Shown: in pieces, positions 1-8,351 of the stretch
Position numbering within the stretch: position 1 is the stretch's first letter
How the letters are laid out: the number at the start of each line of letters is the position of its first letter
Assembly: GCA_045606265.1 (NCBI GenBank)
Contig: JAZURO010000032.1
Coordinates: 10,265-74,264, forward strand
Length of the DNA: 64,000 nt
Origin: RGIG4608 sp045606265
GTDB lineage: Bacteria > Bacillota > Clostridia > Oscillospirales > CAG-272
Direction: 5' to 3'
The notes under the pieces: generated by a model
The model's input: only the letters and a program-made list of their open reading frames with translations
Database searches by the model: none
What the model was told of the DNA's origin: nothing
Made by a program: the position numbers and the translations under genes

Positions 1-705
1 TATGAAGAAACAGGAACAATGCCCAACAATCCATACGCAGTTAAAACAATTGTTTCCACCGAGCTCGTTGCAAAGATTTGTAAAGCCCATAATGTTAAAC
101 TACACAATGTCCTTACAGGATTTAAGTTCATTGGTGAGGTGATTAAGAATTACGAGCAATCCGGTGCTGATGCTGCATATCTTTTCGGATTTGAAGAAAG
201 CTACGGATATCTTAAAGGTACTTACGCAAGAGATAAGGATGCCGTTGTTGCAACTATGCTCATATGCGAAATGAATGCCTTTTATCACGCTAAAGGTATG
301 ACTCTTTTTGATGCCCTGAATGCATTGTATGAAAAATACGGGTATTATCTTGAAGCTAACCAAGAAATCTATATGCAAGGTATTGACGGCAAAGAGAAGA
401 TGGCAAAATTGATGGATACACTCAGAAACAATGCTCCGGAATCAATCGCCAACAACAAAATAATTGAAGTTGGTGATTACCTTAAAGCTACAATCACCAA
501 TAAGCTTACTGGCGAGACAGCATCTACCAATCTTCCCTCTTCAAATGTAGTTTCATTCAAAATGGAAAATGATGACGTTATAATTGCTCGTCCTTCAGGT
601 ACCGAACCCAAGATTAAATTCTATTATTTGCTTTCAGGTGAAAGCAAGGATGAAATGAATTCAAAGCTTGAAGCTTACAAATCATTTATTAATCAATTTG
701 TATAA
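1..705 (+). CDS. Phosphoglucomutase/phosphomannomutase, C-terminal part
   Basis: The frame is already open at base 1 and ends at a TAA, so this is the 3' part of a gene that starts outside the window (about 234 residues seen). It matches the last two domains of alpha-D-phosphohexomutases, which interconvert hexose 1- and 6-phosphates in the cytoplasm. The sugar-specificity loop reads FEESYGY, and the phosphate-binding loop near the end reads RPSGTEPKIKFYY. The FEESYGY form and the following KGTYARDKDAV segment are typical of the PgcA-type phosphoglucomutases of Firmicutes rather than GlmM. Whether glucose or mannose phosphate is preferred cannot be read from this fragment. It is followed directly by a terminator shared with the convergent dpaB. 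Confidence 0.9.
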   Translation, partial: YEETGTMPNNPYAVKTIVSTELVAKICKAHNVKLHNVLTGFKFIGEVIKNYEQSGADAAYLFGFEESYGYLKGTYARDKDAVVATMLICEMNAFYHAKGMTLFDALNALYEKYGYYLEANQEIYMQGIDGKEKMAKLMDTLRNNAPESIANNKIIEVGDYLKATITNKLTGETASTNLPSSNVVSFKMENDDVIIARPSGTEPKIKFYYLLSGESKDEMNSKLEAYKSFINQFV

Positions 706-712
706 ATAAATT

Positions 713-740
713 ACTCCGTAGTATTACTACGGAGTTTTTT
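713..740. terminator. Bidirectional intrinsic terminator between pgm and dpaB
   Basis: A 9-bp perfect stem (713-721 with 727-735, loop of five) is followed by a run of T on the plus strand. It lies between two convergent stop codons, and the dpaB stop codon starts inside the T run at 739. Confidence 0.85.
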
Positions 741-1302
741 ATATAAATATCCTTGTTACTTGTTTTCCGATTAATGCCTCATCTAATGTATCTTCAATTC
801 GTTCAAAATCTGCTACCAATGAATGAGGTTTGTTTATTGGGTCATCTTGAATCATGGGTGTAAAATATACATTTTTGCGTGATAACAAAGTCCCTATATT
901 CCGTAGATTTGCAGATAAAGCATCATTAGTAGCCAATGCTATGATGAGTGGGCTATTATTTCTGAGATGCGCCTTTGCAGCCATACAAACGGGTGTATCA
1001 GTAATACCGTTTGCAATTTTAGACAATGTATTTCCTGTACAGGGAGAAATTATCAGAGCATCTAATTTTATTTTTGGCCCAAGCGGTTCGGCATCAACAA
1101 TAGAATGAATAATAGTCTTATCACATATTTTTGATATTCTGTTTCTTATAGTTGATGCCTCTCCAAATCGTGTGTTCGTATTGTATGCATTTTCACTCAT
1201 TATCGGCAATACTTCCATCCCATTATTAACAAGTCTCTCCATAATATCTATTGATTTTGAGATAGTACAAAAAGACCCCGTATAAGCAAAACCTATCCTC
1301 AT
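739..1302 (-). CDS. dpaB: Dipicolinate synthase subunit B (flavoprotein-like)
   Basis: 187 residues, close to the usual length of about 200. DpaA and DpaB together convert 4-hydroxy-tetrahydrodipicolinate to dipicolinic acid in the mother cell; the acid is then moved into the spore core with calcium. The protein starts with a short Rossmann-like strand (MRIGFAYTGSFCT) and has the flavoprotein-family segment ALIISPCTGNTLSKIANGITDTP, typical of SpoVFB. The start codon overlaps the dpaA stop by 4 bp (ATGA), so translation is probably coupled. In Bacillus the pair is expressed late under sigma-K; I did not find a convincing sigma-K promoter here. Confidence 0.93.
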   Translation of the reverse strand: MRIGFAYTGSFCTISKSIDIMERLVNNGMEVLPIMSENAYNTNTRFGEASTIRNRISKICDKTIIHSIVDAEPLGPKIKLDALIISPCTGNTLSKIANGITDTPVCMAAKAHLRNNSPLIIALATNDALSANLRNIGTLLSRKNVYFTPMIQDDPINKPHSLVADFERIEDTLDEALIGKQVTRIFI

Positions 1303-2147
1303 TCAGTCCTCCTAATTTGCAAATGATTCAGTATAGTTTTTCCTATTATTTCTCCCGCACTTTCCGGTGCGTATCTGCCCGGTATTCCCAATTCTCGACA
1401 ATATTTCAATTGATATTTTTTCACAAGATGCTCATCAATGCCAAACGGATGAGATGCCAAATCTATGATCGCTGTATCAGGATATATATTTTTAGCGAAC
1501 TCATCATCCATTACCCAAAACGGAATTGTATTGAACAATAAATCGTATTTGTTGTTGACGAGATTCAAATTGCTCTCATTGCCCGAAATTTTGATTTTAA
1601 CGCCATTGAATCCTATAAGCTTACTCCAAGTAAAGTCTGAATCCTTTCTTGCGCAAACTGTAATTTTGGCGCCCTGTGAATGCAGTAAATACGCAAGTAT
1701 CTTGCCAATGCGTCCAAATCCAAGTATCGCTATTTCTGATCCGTGAATACTTCTATTCATTCTTTGCTTGGCATAATATATTGCACCCTCTGCAGTCAAA
1801 AGAGCATTTTGAATTTGAAAAGACTCGATATCAAAATAATCAATATACTCTTTATTTTGTGCATCTAAATAGTCTCTCAACGAATGATAAAACTGACCTC
1901 CAAATATTGTAGTATGGTCATTTATCATTGCAATCAAGTCTGAAATTTTGATTAAACTATTATTAATGTGCTTTTTATCCTTTGATATGGGAATTGGCAA
2001 AACAACAATAGATGCATTTTGTATTGAACATATAGTTTTTTCATCAAAATTTATGTCAGAGCAAAACTCAGAATCAATCCCATTCATTTTCAGATATTCA
2101 CACGCATAATGCTGTCTTAAATCTCCTCCTAAGAACATTGCTTTCAT
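1299..2147 (-). CDS. dpaA: Dipicolinate synthase subunit A
   Basis: 282 residues, near the usual 290-300. The N-terminal part (MKAMFLGGDLRQHYACEYL) and the central nucleotide-binding motif ILGFGRIGKILA, around residue 140-150, are those of SpoVFA, an NAD(P)-binding dehydrogenase-like protein. With DpaB it makes the spore's dipicolinic acid. The start has a strong SD (AAGGAGG) about six bases upstream. It is the first gene of a two-gene unit; the about 55 bases between its SD and the terminator of the pilus operon must hold the promoter. Its presence is good evidence that the organism forms endospores. Confidence 0.93.
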   Translation of the reverse strand: MKAMFLGGDLRQHYACEYLKMNGIDSEFCSDINFDEKTICSIQNASIVVLPIPISKDKKHINNSLIKISDLIAMINDHTTIFGGQFYHSLRDYLDAQNKEYIDYFDIESFQIQNALLTAEGAIYYAKQRMNRSIHGSEIAILGFGRIGKILAYLLHSQGAKITVCARKDSDFTWSKLIGFNGVKIKISGNESNLNLVNNKYDLLFNTIPFWVMDDEFAKNIYPDTAIIDLASHPFGIDEHLVKKYQLKYCRELGIPGRYAPESAGEIIGKTILNHLQIRRTE

Positions 2148-2201
2148 ATTTGACCTCCTTACTTTTACTATGAGTATATTTACAAATCAAAATAATGTTA
2201 C

Positions 2202-2235
2202 AAAAAAACACGCTCAGCAAAAGCTGAACGTGTTT
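2202..2235 (-). terminator. Terminator of the type IV pilus operon
   Basis: A 13-bp stem with one mismatch (2206-2218 with 2223-2235, AAAA loop on the plus strand) is followed on the minus strand by a run of T. It lies just past the pilB stop. Confidence 0.85.
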
Positions 2236-2248
2236 CTGTTTTAATATT

Positions 2249-3910
2249 TTACTTAACTATATCAACGAGCTGATCGTATTCTTCAAGACTTGTTTCACCG
2301 TTCAAAACACGTTCTCGAGTATGTGTCAAAACGGTTGTCATATCTCTCTCAACAACAGCCGCTACCTTTTCACTGGTAAATCCGTCAGACATAATTATTT
2401 CTTTTATTTCCTCATTCAAAACCATAATTTCAAACACACCAACTCTACCAAGATATCCTGTGTTGTTGCAATACAAGCATCCAACGGGTTCATAAATCTC
2501 CGCAGGCTCACTCAAATTCAACAATGCCATTTCAGTATGCGTAGTCGTTTTGAGAGCCTTACATTTTGGACAAAGCTTTCTTACAAGTCGCTGAGAAATT
2601 GCACCAAGCAAAGAGTCGGCTACAAGGTATTTGGGAATACCCATATTAATAAGTCTGGTAACAACACCGGCCGCATCATTGGTGTGAATTGATGAAAGAA
2701 CCAGGTGTCCTGTAATAGCAGCTCTTGTTGCAATTTGAGCAGTTTCTTCGTCACGAATCTCACCAATCATTATAATATTGGGGTCCTGACGCAAAAAGCT
2801 TCTTAATGCGGCAGCAAAGGTCAAATTAGCCTTAGGGTTTACTTGAACCTGATTTATTCCAACAATTTCGTTTTCGACGGGGTCCTCAACCGTCATAATG
2901 TTCGTATCTTCTTTGGACAAATATCTGAGGAAGGTATAAAGCGTTGTAGATTTACCGCTTCCCGTAGGTCCTGTAAGCAAAATAATACCGTGAGGTCTGG
3001 TAATCATACCTAAAATCAGTTCTTTTTGTTTGTCGGAAAATCCTAATGAAGATATGTCACTTGAAGTGAAGGAACGGCTGTAAATACGAATAACTATTTT
3101 TTCACCGTGGATAGTAGGGATTGTTGATACACGGAAGTCATAGTTATTCTTCTCTATTTCAAGACTTATCTTACCGTCCTGAGGCACACGTCTTTCAGCT
3201 ATATTAAGCTCTGACATAATCTTAAATCTTGCAAGAATCGCAGGATATATCTGGGGAGAAAGCTCATCAATCTTTTGAAGCTTACCGTCAACTCTGAAAC
3301 GAATAAAGATGGATTTTGCAAAAGGCTCAATATGAATATCACTGGCGCCACGTGTTATTGCATCTATAAGAATAGAGTCACAAAGCTTAATAACAGGTGC
3401 ATCTATTTGCGAATCTGAATCTGCATCATCCTTCAACGGGTCATTCTTAATATATTCGCTCATTACAGCATTCTGCTGAATTTTGTTGTTTGCGAAATCA
3501 AGAATTCTCTTAGTCTGAGAAGGAGTACAAATAACAAATCTTAACTTCTTTCCACCGAAAGACAGCAATTCTCTGAACTCCTCAATTCTGAAAGGATTGG
3601 AGCCCAAAACAGTCAATTCGTCATCCTTAAGCTCATAAGGAACACCCTGATATTCAATCAGCAAATCGCGGGGATACTGCTTAACAAATTCAAGATCAAT
3701 TTCAGAAAGCTGATAAAATCTATACTCATACCCAAGATAATCAGCCAGTACTTGATATATTTTTTCTTCTTCCAATACCTGATCATCTGCAAGTCTTACA
3801 TACATTGGAGTATTAAGCTCGTCGGCTATCTGACAGTAATCATTAGCAGTCTCAGCATCAATAATAGAATTATCGATAAGATATTGTGAAAAAAGCTTAT
3901 TAAATATCAT
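2249..3910 (-). CDS. pilB: Type IV pilus assembly ATPase, PilB/GspE family
   Basis: 553 residues. The hexameric cytoplasmic motor powers addition of pilins to the fibre. An N-terminal MshEN-like region (about 1-140) is followed by the ATPase core with Walker A GPTGSGKST (about 314-322), a Walker B-like IIMIGEIRDEE (about 389-399), a His-containing segment LSSIHTNDAAG, and the family's zinc-binding pairs CPKC (about 447-450) and CLYC (about 478-481). The tetracysteine motif places it with PilB/GspE extension ATPases rather than PilT. It is the last gene of the operon, 12 bases after pilC, with SD AAGGAGG. No PilT-type retraction ATPase is seen in the window. Confidence 0.95.
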   Translation of the reverse strand: MIFNKLFSQYLIDNSIIDAETANDYCQIADELNTPMYVRLADDQVLEEEKIYQVLADYLGYEYRFYQLSEIDLEFVKQYPRDLLIEYQGVPYELKDDELTVLGSNPFRIEEFRELLSFGGKKLRFVICTPSQTKRILDFANNKIQQNAVMSEYIKNDPLKDDADSDSQIDAPVIKLCDSILIDAITRGASDIHIEPFAKSIFIRFRVDGKLQKIDELSPQIYPAILARFKIMSELNIAERRVPQDGKISLEIEKNNYDFRVSTIPTIHGEKIVIRIYSRSFTSSDISSLGFSDKQKELILGMITRPHGIILLTGPTGSGKSTTLYTFLRYLSKEDTNIMTVEDPVENEIVGINQVQVNPKANLTFAAALRSFLRQDPNIIMIGEIRDEETAQIATRAAITGHLVLSSIHTNDAAGVVTRLINMGIPKYLVADSLLGAISQRLVRKLCPKCKALKTTTHTEMALLNLSEPAEIYEPVGCLYCNNTGYLGRVGVFEIMVLNEEIKEIIMSDGFTSEKVAAVVERDMTTVLTHTRERVLNGETSLEEYDQLVDIVK

Positions 3911-3922
3911 ATGCCAACCTCC

Positions 3923-5128
3923 TTATACAGCATTCATCATAGACATCATAGGAACAAGAACTGAGAGTACGACAAGTGCTACAACCGCACCAAGCATAAC
4001 GATTGCTATTGGTTCTATGGTAGCAACAGCTTTTGCAATACTGTTTTCAACCTGTTCATCGAAATAAGAACCTGTGGATTCAAGTACTTCTTCAATATTA
4101 CCACTCTTTTCACCGACGTTTATCATTTCAGTGAGCATGGGTGGGAACAATCGAGTAGCTTCTATTGATGAAGCAATTCTTCTTCCACGCTTTACTTCCT
4201 CAATGGTATATTCAAATTTTCTTGTAAAAATTTCATTTCCAAGCATCTTTTTAAGATTTTCGAGAATATCAATCATACTCATACCGCTACCCAAAAGAAT
4301 AACAAAGGCTCTTGAAAATCTTGATGTTATGAGATTCTTTTCGATTTTGGAAATTACAGGTAAATGATACATCATCAAATCTTTAACATATCTTCCCTTT
4401 TTGGTTTTGAAAAACATAATGATGCCGAAGATCAATATTGCAAGACCGGGAAGAATAATGAAGATGTAGTCCTGAATAAATTGTGATACACCCATAACGA
4501 TTTGTGTGATTTTGGGAACGTCGCCACCGAGCTGAGTGATTGTTTCTTCAAACTGAGGCAAAACGAATAAGCAAAGGAAAATAATAACCACAAAAATCAT
4601 ACAAATAAGCAATGTGGGATATACCATGGCGGAAGATGCTTTTTTCTTTATTTTACGGTCATTCTCATAATAGTCAGCCATATTGCTCATAACCTTATCA
4701 AGTGTTCCGCTGACTTCACCTATTCCGACCATACTTACAAAAAATCTCGGGAACACCTTGGGATGCTTTGCAAATGCTTCGGAAAGCAGCACTCCCGATT
4801 CAACGTCAAGATATACCGCCTGTAAAACGTTTCTGAATGTAACTGTGAATTTTTGCTTATGAAGATTATTCAAGCAATCACTAATTGGTATTCCGGCTTT
4901 AAGCATAACCGAGAATTGACGTAAAAACGTAATAACCTCATTAAACTTAACTTTACTACTGATGGCAAAAAACTCATTTTCCTTCTCTTCTTTAACCACC
5001 TTATAGCTGAGCATATGTATTTGGTCTTTACGAACTTGAGCTTTTAATGAAAGCTCGTCTGTGGCCTCTCTGATAACCGTCTGTCTTTGACCTGACGAGT
5101 TAATAACCTTACATTTATACAAAGGCAT
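3923..5128 (-). CDS. pilC: Type IV pilus inner-membrane platform protein, PilC/GspF
   Basis: 401 residues, the usual size. The polytopic membrane protein couples the PilB motor to pilin insertion. Two GspF repeats are visible: the first around FLRQFSVMLKAGIPISDCL (near residue 70-90), the second around FSRAFVILLGSGMSMIDIL (near 270-290), each followed by a hydrophobic segment; the last membrane helix is near the C-terminus (LGAVVALVVLSVLVPMM). The start overlaps the pilD end by 14 bp and has SD GGGAGG. It belongs to the same operon as pilB and pilD. Confidence 0.95.
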   Translation of the reverse strand: MPLYKCKVINSSGQRQTVIREATDELSLKAQVRKDQIHMLSYKVVKEEKENEFFAISSKVKFNEVITFLRQFSVMLKAGIPISDCLNNLHKQKFTVTFRNVLQAVYLDVESGVLLSEAFAKHPKVFPRFFVSMVGIGEVSGTLDKVMSNMADYYENDRKIKKKASSAMVYPTLLICMIFVVIIFLCLFVLPQFEETITQLGGDVPKITQIVMGVSQFIQDYIFIILPGLAILIFGIIMFFKTKKGRYVKDLMMYHLPVISKIEKNLITSRFSRAFVILLGSGMSMIDILENLKKMLGNEIFTRKFEYTIEEVKRGRRIASSIEATRLFPPMLTEMINVGEKSGNIEEVLESTGSYFDEQVENSIAKAVATIEPIAIVMLGAVVALVVLSVLVPMMSMMNAV

Positions 5129-5927
5129 TAAGCATTACCTCCCAATATAATTTCATAACTTCATCACCATATATTGCCATAAATCCTATTCCAAGCAATA
5201 AATATGGTCCAAATGCAATTTCTGCTTCTCTTTCTGTCTTTGAAACTTTAATTTTGATTATCTCAATTATCGATCCGAGGAAAGTTGCAATAATTATTGA
5301 AATCAATAGCGGAAAAGCACCTATCATCAAACCACCGATTCCAACGAGATAAATATCCCCCGAACCAAGAGCATCTTTTTTTAATACAAGCTTTGCAATC
5401 AACTTTATTGCGCCAAAAAAACCAAAGCCAAGAACAGCCCCGCCAATGTGTGACCAAATATCAGCATTGAAAAGCATTACACGATATCCGGCGATAAACA
5501 CGGCCAACACAACGAAAATAATAAGAGTAATATCATAAATATCGTGTGTTTCATAATCTATGGCAGCAATAATCAAGAACAAAAATACAAGCAGCATCAA
5601 TGATACGAATAATGGCAAGGTCACAAAGCTGTCCCCATATTGAAGATAAGCAAACATAAATCCAAGGCCGCCGAAGATTTCAATCAGAAGTGAGAAAACA
5701 CCTATTTTTGATTTGCAATTTCTACATTTGCCACCAAGAAATAACCAAGATAAAATGGGAATATTGTCATAAGCTTTAATGGGCTTTTTACAGCTTGGAC
5801 AATATGAGTCGGGCTTAATGATAGACAGCCCCTTAGGAGATCTGTATGCCACGACGCCTGCAAAGCTTGCAAATATTGCACCAAAAGCAAATGCAAAAAC
5901 AGAAAAAAGTATCTTAAATGCAAGCAT
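5115..5927 (-). CDS. pilD: Prepilin peptidase (leader peptidase/N-methyltransferase)
   Basis: 270 residues, polytopic. It cleaves the short leader of prepilins after Gly and methylates the new N-terminus. It has the N-terminal domain with two CxxC pairs (Cys43/46 and Cys68/71), which the full-length bifunctional enzymes have, and both catalytic aspartates: D124 in AAIDYETHDIYD and D191 in the GSGD motif (188-191). Overlaps of 14 bp with both the upstream minor pilin gene and pilC point to coupled translation. Its likely substrates are the pilin-like proteins encoded at 6111-6524 and 7825-8187, and perhaps the one at 5914-6111. Confidence 0.95.
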   Translation of the reverse strand: MLAFKILFSVFAFAFGAIFASFAGVVAYRSPKGLSIIKPDSYCPSCKKPIKAYDNIPILSWLFLGGKCRNCKSKIGVFSLLIEIFGGLGFMFAYLQYGDSFVTLPLFVSLMLLVFLFLIIAAIDYETHDIYDITLIIFVVLAVFIAGYRVMLFNADIWSHIGGAVLGFGFFGAIKLIAKLVLKKDALGSGDIYLVGIGGLMIGAFPLLISIIIATFLGSIIEIIKIKVSKTEREAEIAFGPYLLLGIGFMAIYGDEVMKLYWEVMLNAFV

Positions 5928-6111
5928 CTACATCAACCTCCTCAAAAGTATCGTTATAAATCACTTGACCGTCAAGTTCCTGCAAATTATTCTTTGCAAA
6001 AAACATATATCTCATAATCATTGTAAATGCAGAGGTTACCGTTATAGTCATAACAAACGTAAGAATCAGAACAACTGCAAGTACGTATCCTTTTTGCTTG
6101 TTATTTTTCAT
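5914..6111 (-). CDS. Small pilin-like protein, PilX-like N-terminus
   Basis: A 65-residue protein beginning MKNNKQKGYVLAVVLILTF, with a basic leader and one hydrophobic helix, then a short acidic tail. A longer frame starts at 6132, but the ATG at 6109-6111 has the SD (GGGAGG) and overlaps the previous gene's TGA by one base, so it is the likely start. The KG-Y-VLAVVLI pattern resembles minor pilins of the PilX type, which lack the usual Glu5; I infer a minor pilin or an assembly factor. It is far shorter than a normal pilin, having almost no globular domain. Confidence 0.7.
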   Translation of the reverse strand: MKNNKQKGYVLAVVLILTFVMTITVTSAFTMIMRYMFFAKNNLQELDGQVIYNDTFEEVDVDACI

Positions 6112-6524
6112 CAGTTGCCTCCCTTCTGACATTGAAGCTCATTAACATATGCGGTCTGACGATCAACGCTGAATATTGATATAATCAATATATTAGGATC
6201 ACTTGTGCTTTCTTTACTCTCAACAAGGAAAGAAGCGTCCTGTTCGCTTGAAATTGGTTTGAAATTCTCATCCAAATATCCAACACTCATTTCAGGATTA
6301 TACTCATTAATTCCAAAATATTCAGCAAACCAAGTGTTTTCATATTTTTCCCAATATGCATCAATATCATAGCACACCATTTCAAGCTTTACATACTCTT
6401 CCTGGCGATTAATTACATTTTTCATAGCTATTATAGAGGAAAATAACGTAAGCGAAATAATAGAAAATACAGCTATTGCAACGATTACTTCAACCAACGT
6501 TACGCCTTTTTGAGTTTTTTTCAT
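6111..6524 (-). CDS. Type IV prepilin-like protein
   Basis: 137 residues. The N-terminus has a class III prepilin signal, a short basic leader then KG followed by VTLVEVIVAIAVF with Glu at position +5 of the mature protein, so it should be cut by the neighbouring PilD after Gly. The hydrophobic helix is followed by a roughly 100-residue polar domain with no recognisable fold. It could be a minor pilin (PilV/GspI-like); which of the pilin-like proteins is the major subunit cannot be told. The stop overlaps the next start by one base. Confidence 0.85.
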   Translation of the reverse strand: MKKTQKGVTLVEVIVAIAVFSIISLTLFSSIIAMKNVINRQEEYVKLEMVCYDIDAYWEKYENTWFAEYFGINEYNPEMSVGYLDENFKPISSEQDASFLVESKESTSDPNILIISIFSVDRQTAYVNELQCQKGGN

Positions 6525-6568
6525 ATGCTACTCTATCTTTCGCTCCACGAAAGCTCCTTTCTACAAAA

Positions 6569-7810
6569 CTATTGTTCTTCAACATCCTCGGGCTTGGGAA
6601 TCAAACCGAATTGTTCCACAAGATCTTGAATAAGAACGAATGCACCTTCTTGACGGAATCCGCTTGCAATTCTGTAAAGACACGAGGTATCTTCAAATCC
6701 CTTACGTTTAGTCAATGCACAGGGATAACGTGAGTTAATGTATTTTTTAGGATCCGTCGGCAAATAAAGCAAAACTCTATTGTGGTGTATATCAAGACGT
6801 GCATATACCTTGTTTCCGATATAGAATACTGCTGCCTGGTCGGTAATTTTGCACTTCATATCAGTATAGCTCAAAAACTTCTTTGCAAGAGCATCATATC
6901 TTGATCTGAGAATAACGTTGCAGGTTGCGTAACGCTTTGCAAAAATCGTGGAATCGTCATCATAATTTTCCCAAATTACGTCAATCTCAACCGTCTCAGG
7001 TTCAACAAGCATTGAAACAGAGGGCTCTTCAACAATCTTTGTTGACACTTCTTCAGCTGCAATATCCGAAATTCTCTTAAGACCTATATTGAAATCAATG
7101 GATTCGTCAGAATTAATACCGTAGTGAGTTATAGGTCTGCATTGGAATTCAAACTCGTGTTTAGAAGCGATAAGCAAAAATTTATTAACGATAGTTTTTG
7201 TGTCCTCGAATTCAAAATCATAACTTGTTATCAAATTATTATCCGATACCAATATCATTGTACAGTTTTTATTGCGAATATAGAAATAAACGTAGTCTCC
7301 TTTGTAGCTCAATGATTCGCAGAATGCCATTCCAAAAGGTTTAACCTCATCAATTTCAGAATTAAGCAACTTAGCTATTTTTGCAAATGACTCTATTATT
7401 TTTTTGGACAAGTAATAAGTGTTGAACATATAGCCAACACCGAATTTATAGGAGTTATTCGCAGTTTGGAACAAATCCTTATTTACCTTACTCTTCATTT
7501 CCTTGTTATAAAGATAAAGCGCTTGCACATAATTCTTTACAGGAAGATTTAATGTAGTACGGTACGTTTCGGTGCATCTTAAAAGAAGCAATATTTCAGG
7601 CACCGCCGTTAAGCCGAGCTTATCCATTTCAAATTTTATTCTATCAACGACGGATTCAGTTTGTGTAATGATTCCATCCTCAATCGGATAGTCCTGAAGA
7701 TCAATGAATATTTCCTTTGATTCAGAATTGTTCTTATTCTGTGGAAAATAGATCTTCAAATAACCGTTTCCAAAATTACAATATTCAAAAACACATTGAT
7801 TTTGAGCCAT
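6569..7810 (-). CDS. PilM-like protein with an unassigned C-terminal domain
   Basis: 413 residues, no signal peptide. By position between two pilin genes, and by a weak actin-fold pattern (IKFEMDKLGL around 60 and the strand pair DYVYFYIRNKNCTMILV around 180), it looks like a divergent PilM, the cytoplasmic ring protein of type IV pili. The last about 120 residues, from FAKRYATCNVILRSRYDAL, look different: the pattern YARLDIHHNRVLLYLPTDPKKY followed by a Tyr/Arg-rich stretch resembles, from memory, a domain of unknown function that recurs in Firmicutes proteins. No PilN or PilO gene accompanies it. The assignment is inference; only the operon position is direct evidence. Confidence 0.5.
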   Translation of the reverse strand: MAQNQCVFEYCNFGNGYLKIYFPQNKNNSESKEIFIDLQDYPIEDGIITQTESVVDRIKFEMDKLGLTAVPEILLLLRCTETYRTTLNLPVKNYVQALYLYNKEMKSKVNKDLFQTANNSYKFGVGYMFNTYYLSKKIIESFAKIAKLLNSEIDEVKPFGMAFCESLSYKGDYVYFYIRNKNCTMILVSDNNLITSYDFEFEDTKTIVNKFLLIASKHEFEFQCRPITHYGINSDESIDFNIGLKRISDIAAEEVSTKIVEEPSVSMLVEPETVEIDVIWENYDDDSTIFAKRYATCNVILRSRYDALAKKFLSYTDMKCKITDQAAVFYIGNKVYARLDIHHNRVLLYLPTDPKKYINSRYPCALTKRKGFEDTSCLYRIASGFRQEGAFVLIQDLVEQFGLIPKPEDVEEQ

Positions 7811-7824
7811 TATCTTTTAACCTC

Positions 7825-8187
7825 CTACTGACCAATGCCTAATATAAATTCAAACTGTCTGCCACTTTCAAATGTCATATAACATTTGATAAAATCAGTG
7901 GTTTCTATATTAAAGTAAGTCAACCCGGTGTTCGCAAAAATGATTTCACCGTTCTCCTTGACTAAATCTCCGTCAATAAGATTTATATCAAGGGAATCTT
8001 GCATTGTTTTTCTTAAATATTTCTCAATATTCTTTGCCATATCAATTTCTTCTGATTGCTGCATCATTTGATCTGTCATCGTTGTAACAAAGACCATAGC
8101 GCCACCTATAAGTGAAAACATTAGAGTCGCAATAAGCATAACCACAAGAACTTCAATTAAAGTAAAACCTTTTTTCTTTTGCAACAT
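7825..8187 (-). CDS. Type IV prepilin-like protein, first gene of the pilus operon
   Basis: 120 residues. It has the classical prepilin N-terminus: basic leader MLQKKKG, cut after Gly, then FTLIEVLVVMLIATLMF with Glu+5. The rest (about 90 residues) is short for a major pilin. SD AAGGAG precedes the start. As the promoter-proximal gene it should be the best expressed, so it may be the main subunit, but PilW/GspJ-like minor pilins have the same appearance. It is 14 bases upstream of the PilM-like gene. Confidence 0.88.
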   Translation of the reverse strand: MLQKKKGFTLIEVLVVMLIATLMFSLIGGAMVFVTTMTDQMMQQSEEIDMAKNIEKYLRKTMQDSLDINLIDGDLVKENGEIIFANTGLTYFNIETTDFIKCYMTFESGRQFEFILGIGQ

Positions 8188-8215
8188 AGGATCTCCTTTC
8201 TATAAAACTAAATAT

Positions 8216-8246
8216 GGCGAGGAGATGACGCTGTCACCACCTCGCC
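8216..8246 (-). promoter_or_regulatory. Stem-loop in the 5' leader of the pilus operon
   Basis: A 7-bp GC-rich outer stem (8216-8222 with 8240-8246), a 2x2 internal bulge and a 5-bp inner stem with one G-T pair close a three-base loop. It lies about 30 bases ahead of the first start codon and downstream of the predicted start of transcription. There is no solid T run after it, so it is more likely a leader structure than a terminator. Confidence 0.65.
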
Positions 8247-8274
8247 TGATTCACAATATAATTTATATATTAGT

Positions 8275-8303
8275 ATTATATCACTATAATCATATTTTGT
8301 CAA
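8275..8303 (-). promoter_or_regulatory. Sigma-A promoter of the pilus operon
   Basis: Perfect consensus on the minus strand: TTGACA (8303-8298), 17-base spacer, TATAAT (8280-8275). The predicted start is near 8268, giving an about 80-base leader. Confidence 0.88.
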
Positions 8304-8351
8304 TACTTTAATACACACAAAATTATGTGTTTATTGCAAAAATTGTCAAAT

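Noticed and set aside
2148..2201. Sigma-K promoter for dpaA
   Set aside because: Expected from Bacillus, but no AC-spacer-CATA arrangement with acceptable spacing was found.
8216..8303. c-di-GMP riboswitch in the pilus leader
   Set aside because: The leader is too short and lacks the conserved aptamer core; only one simple stem-loop is seen.
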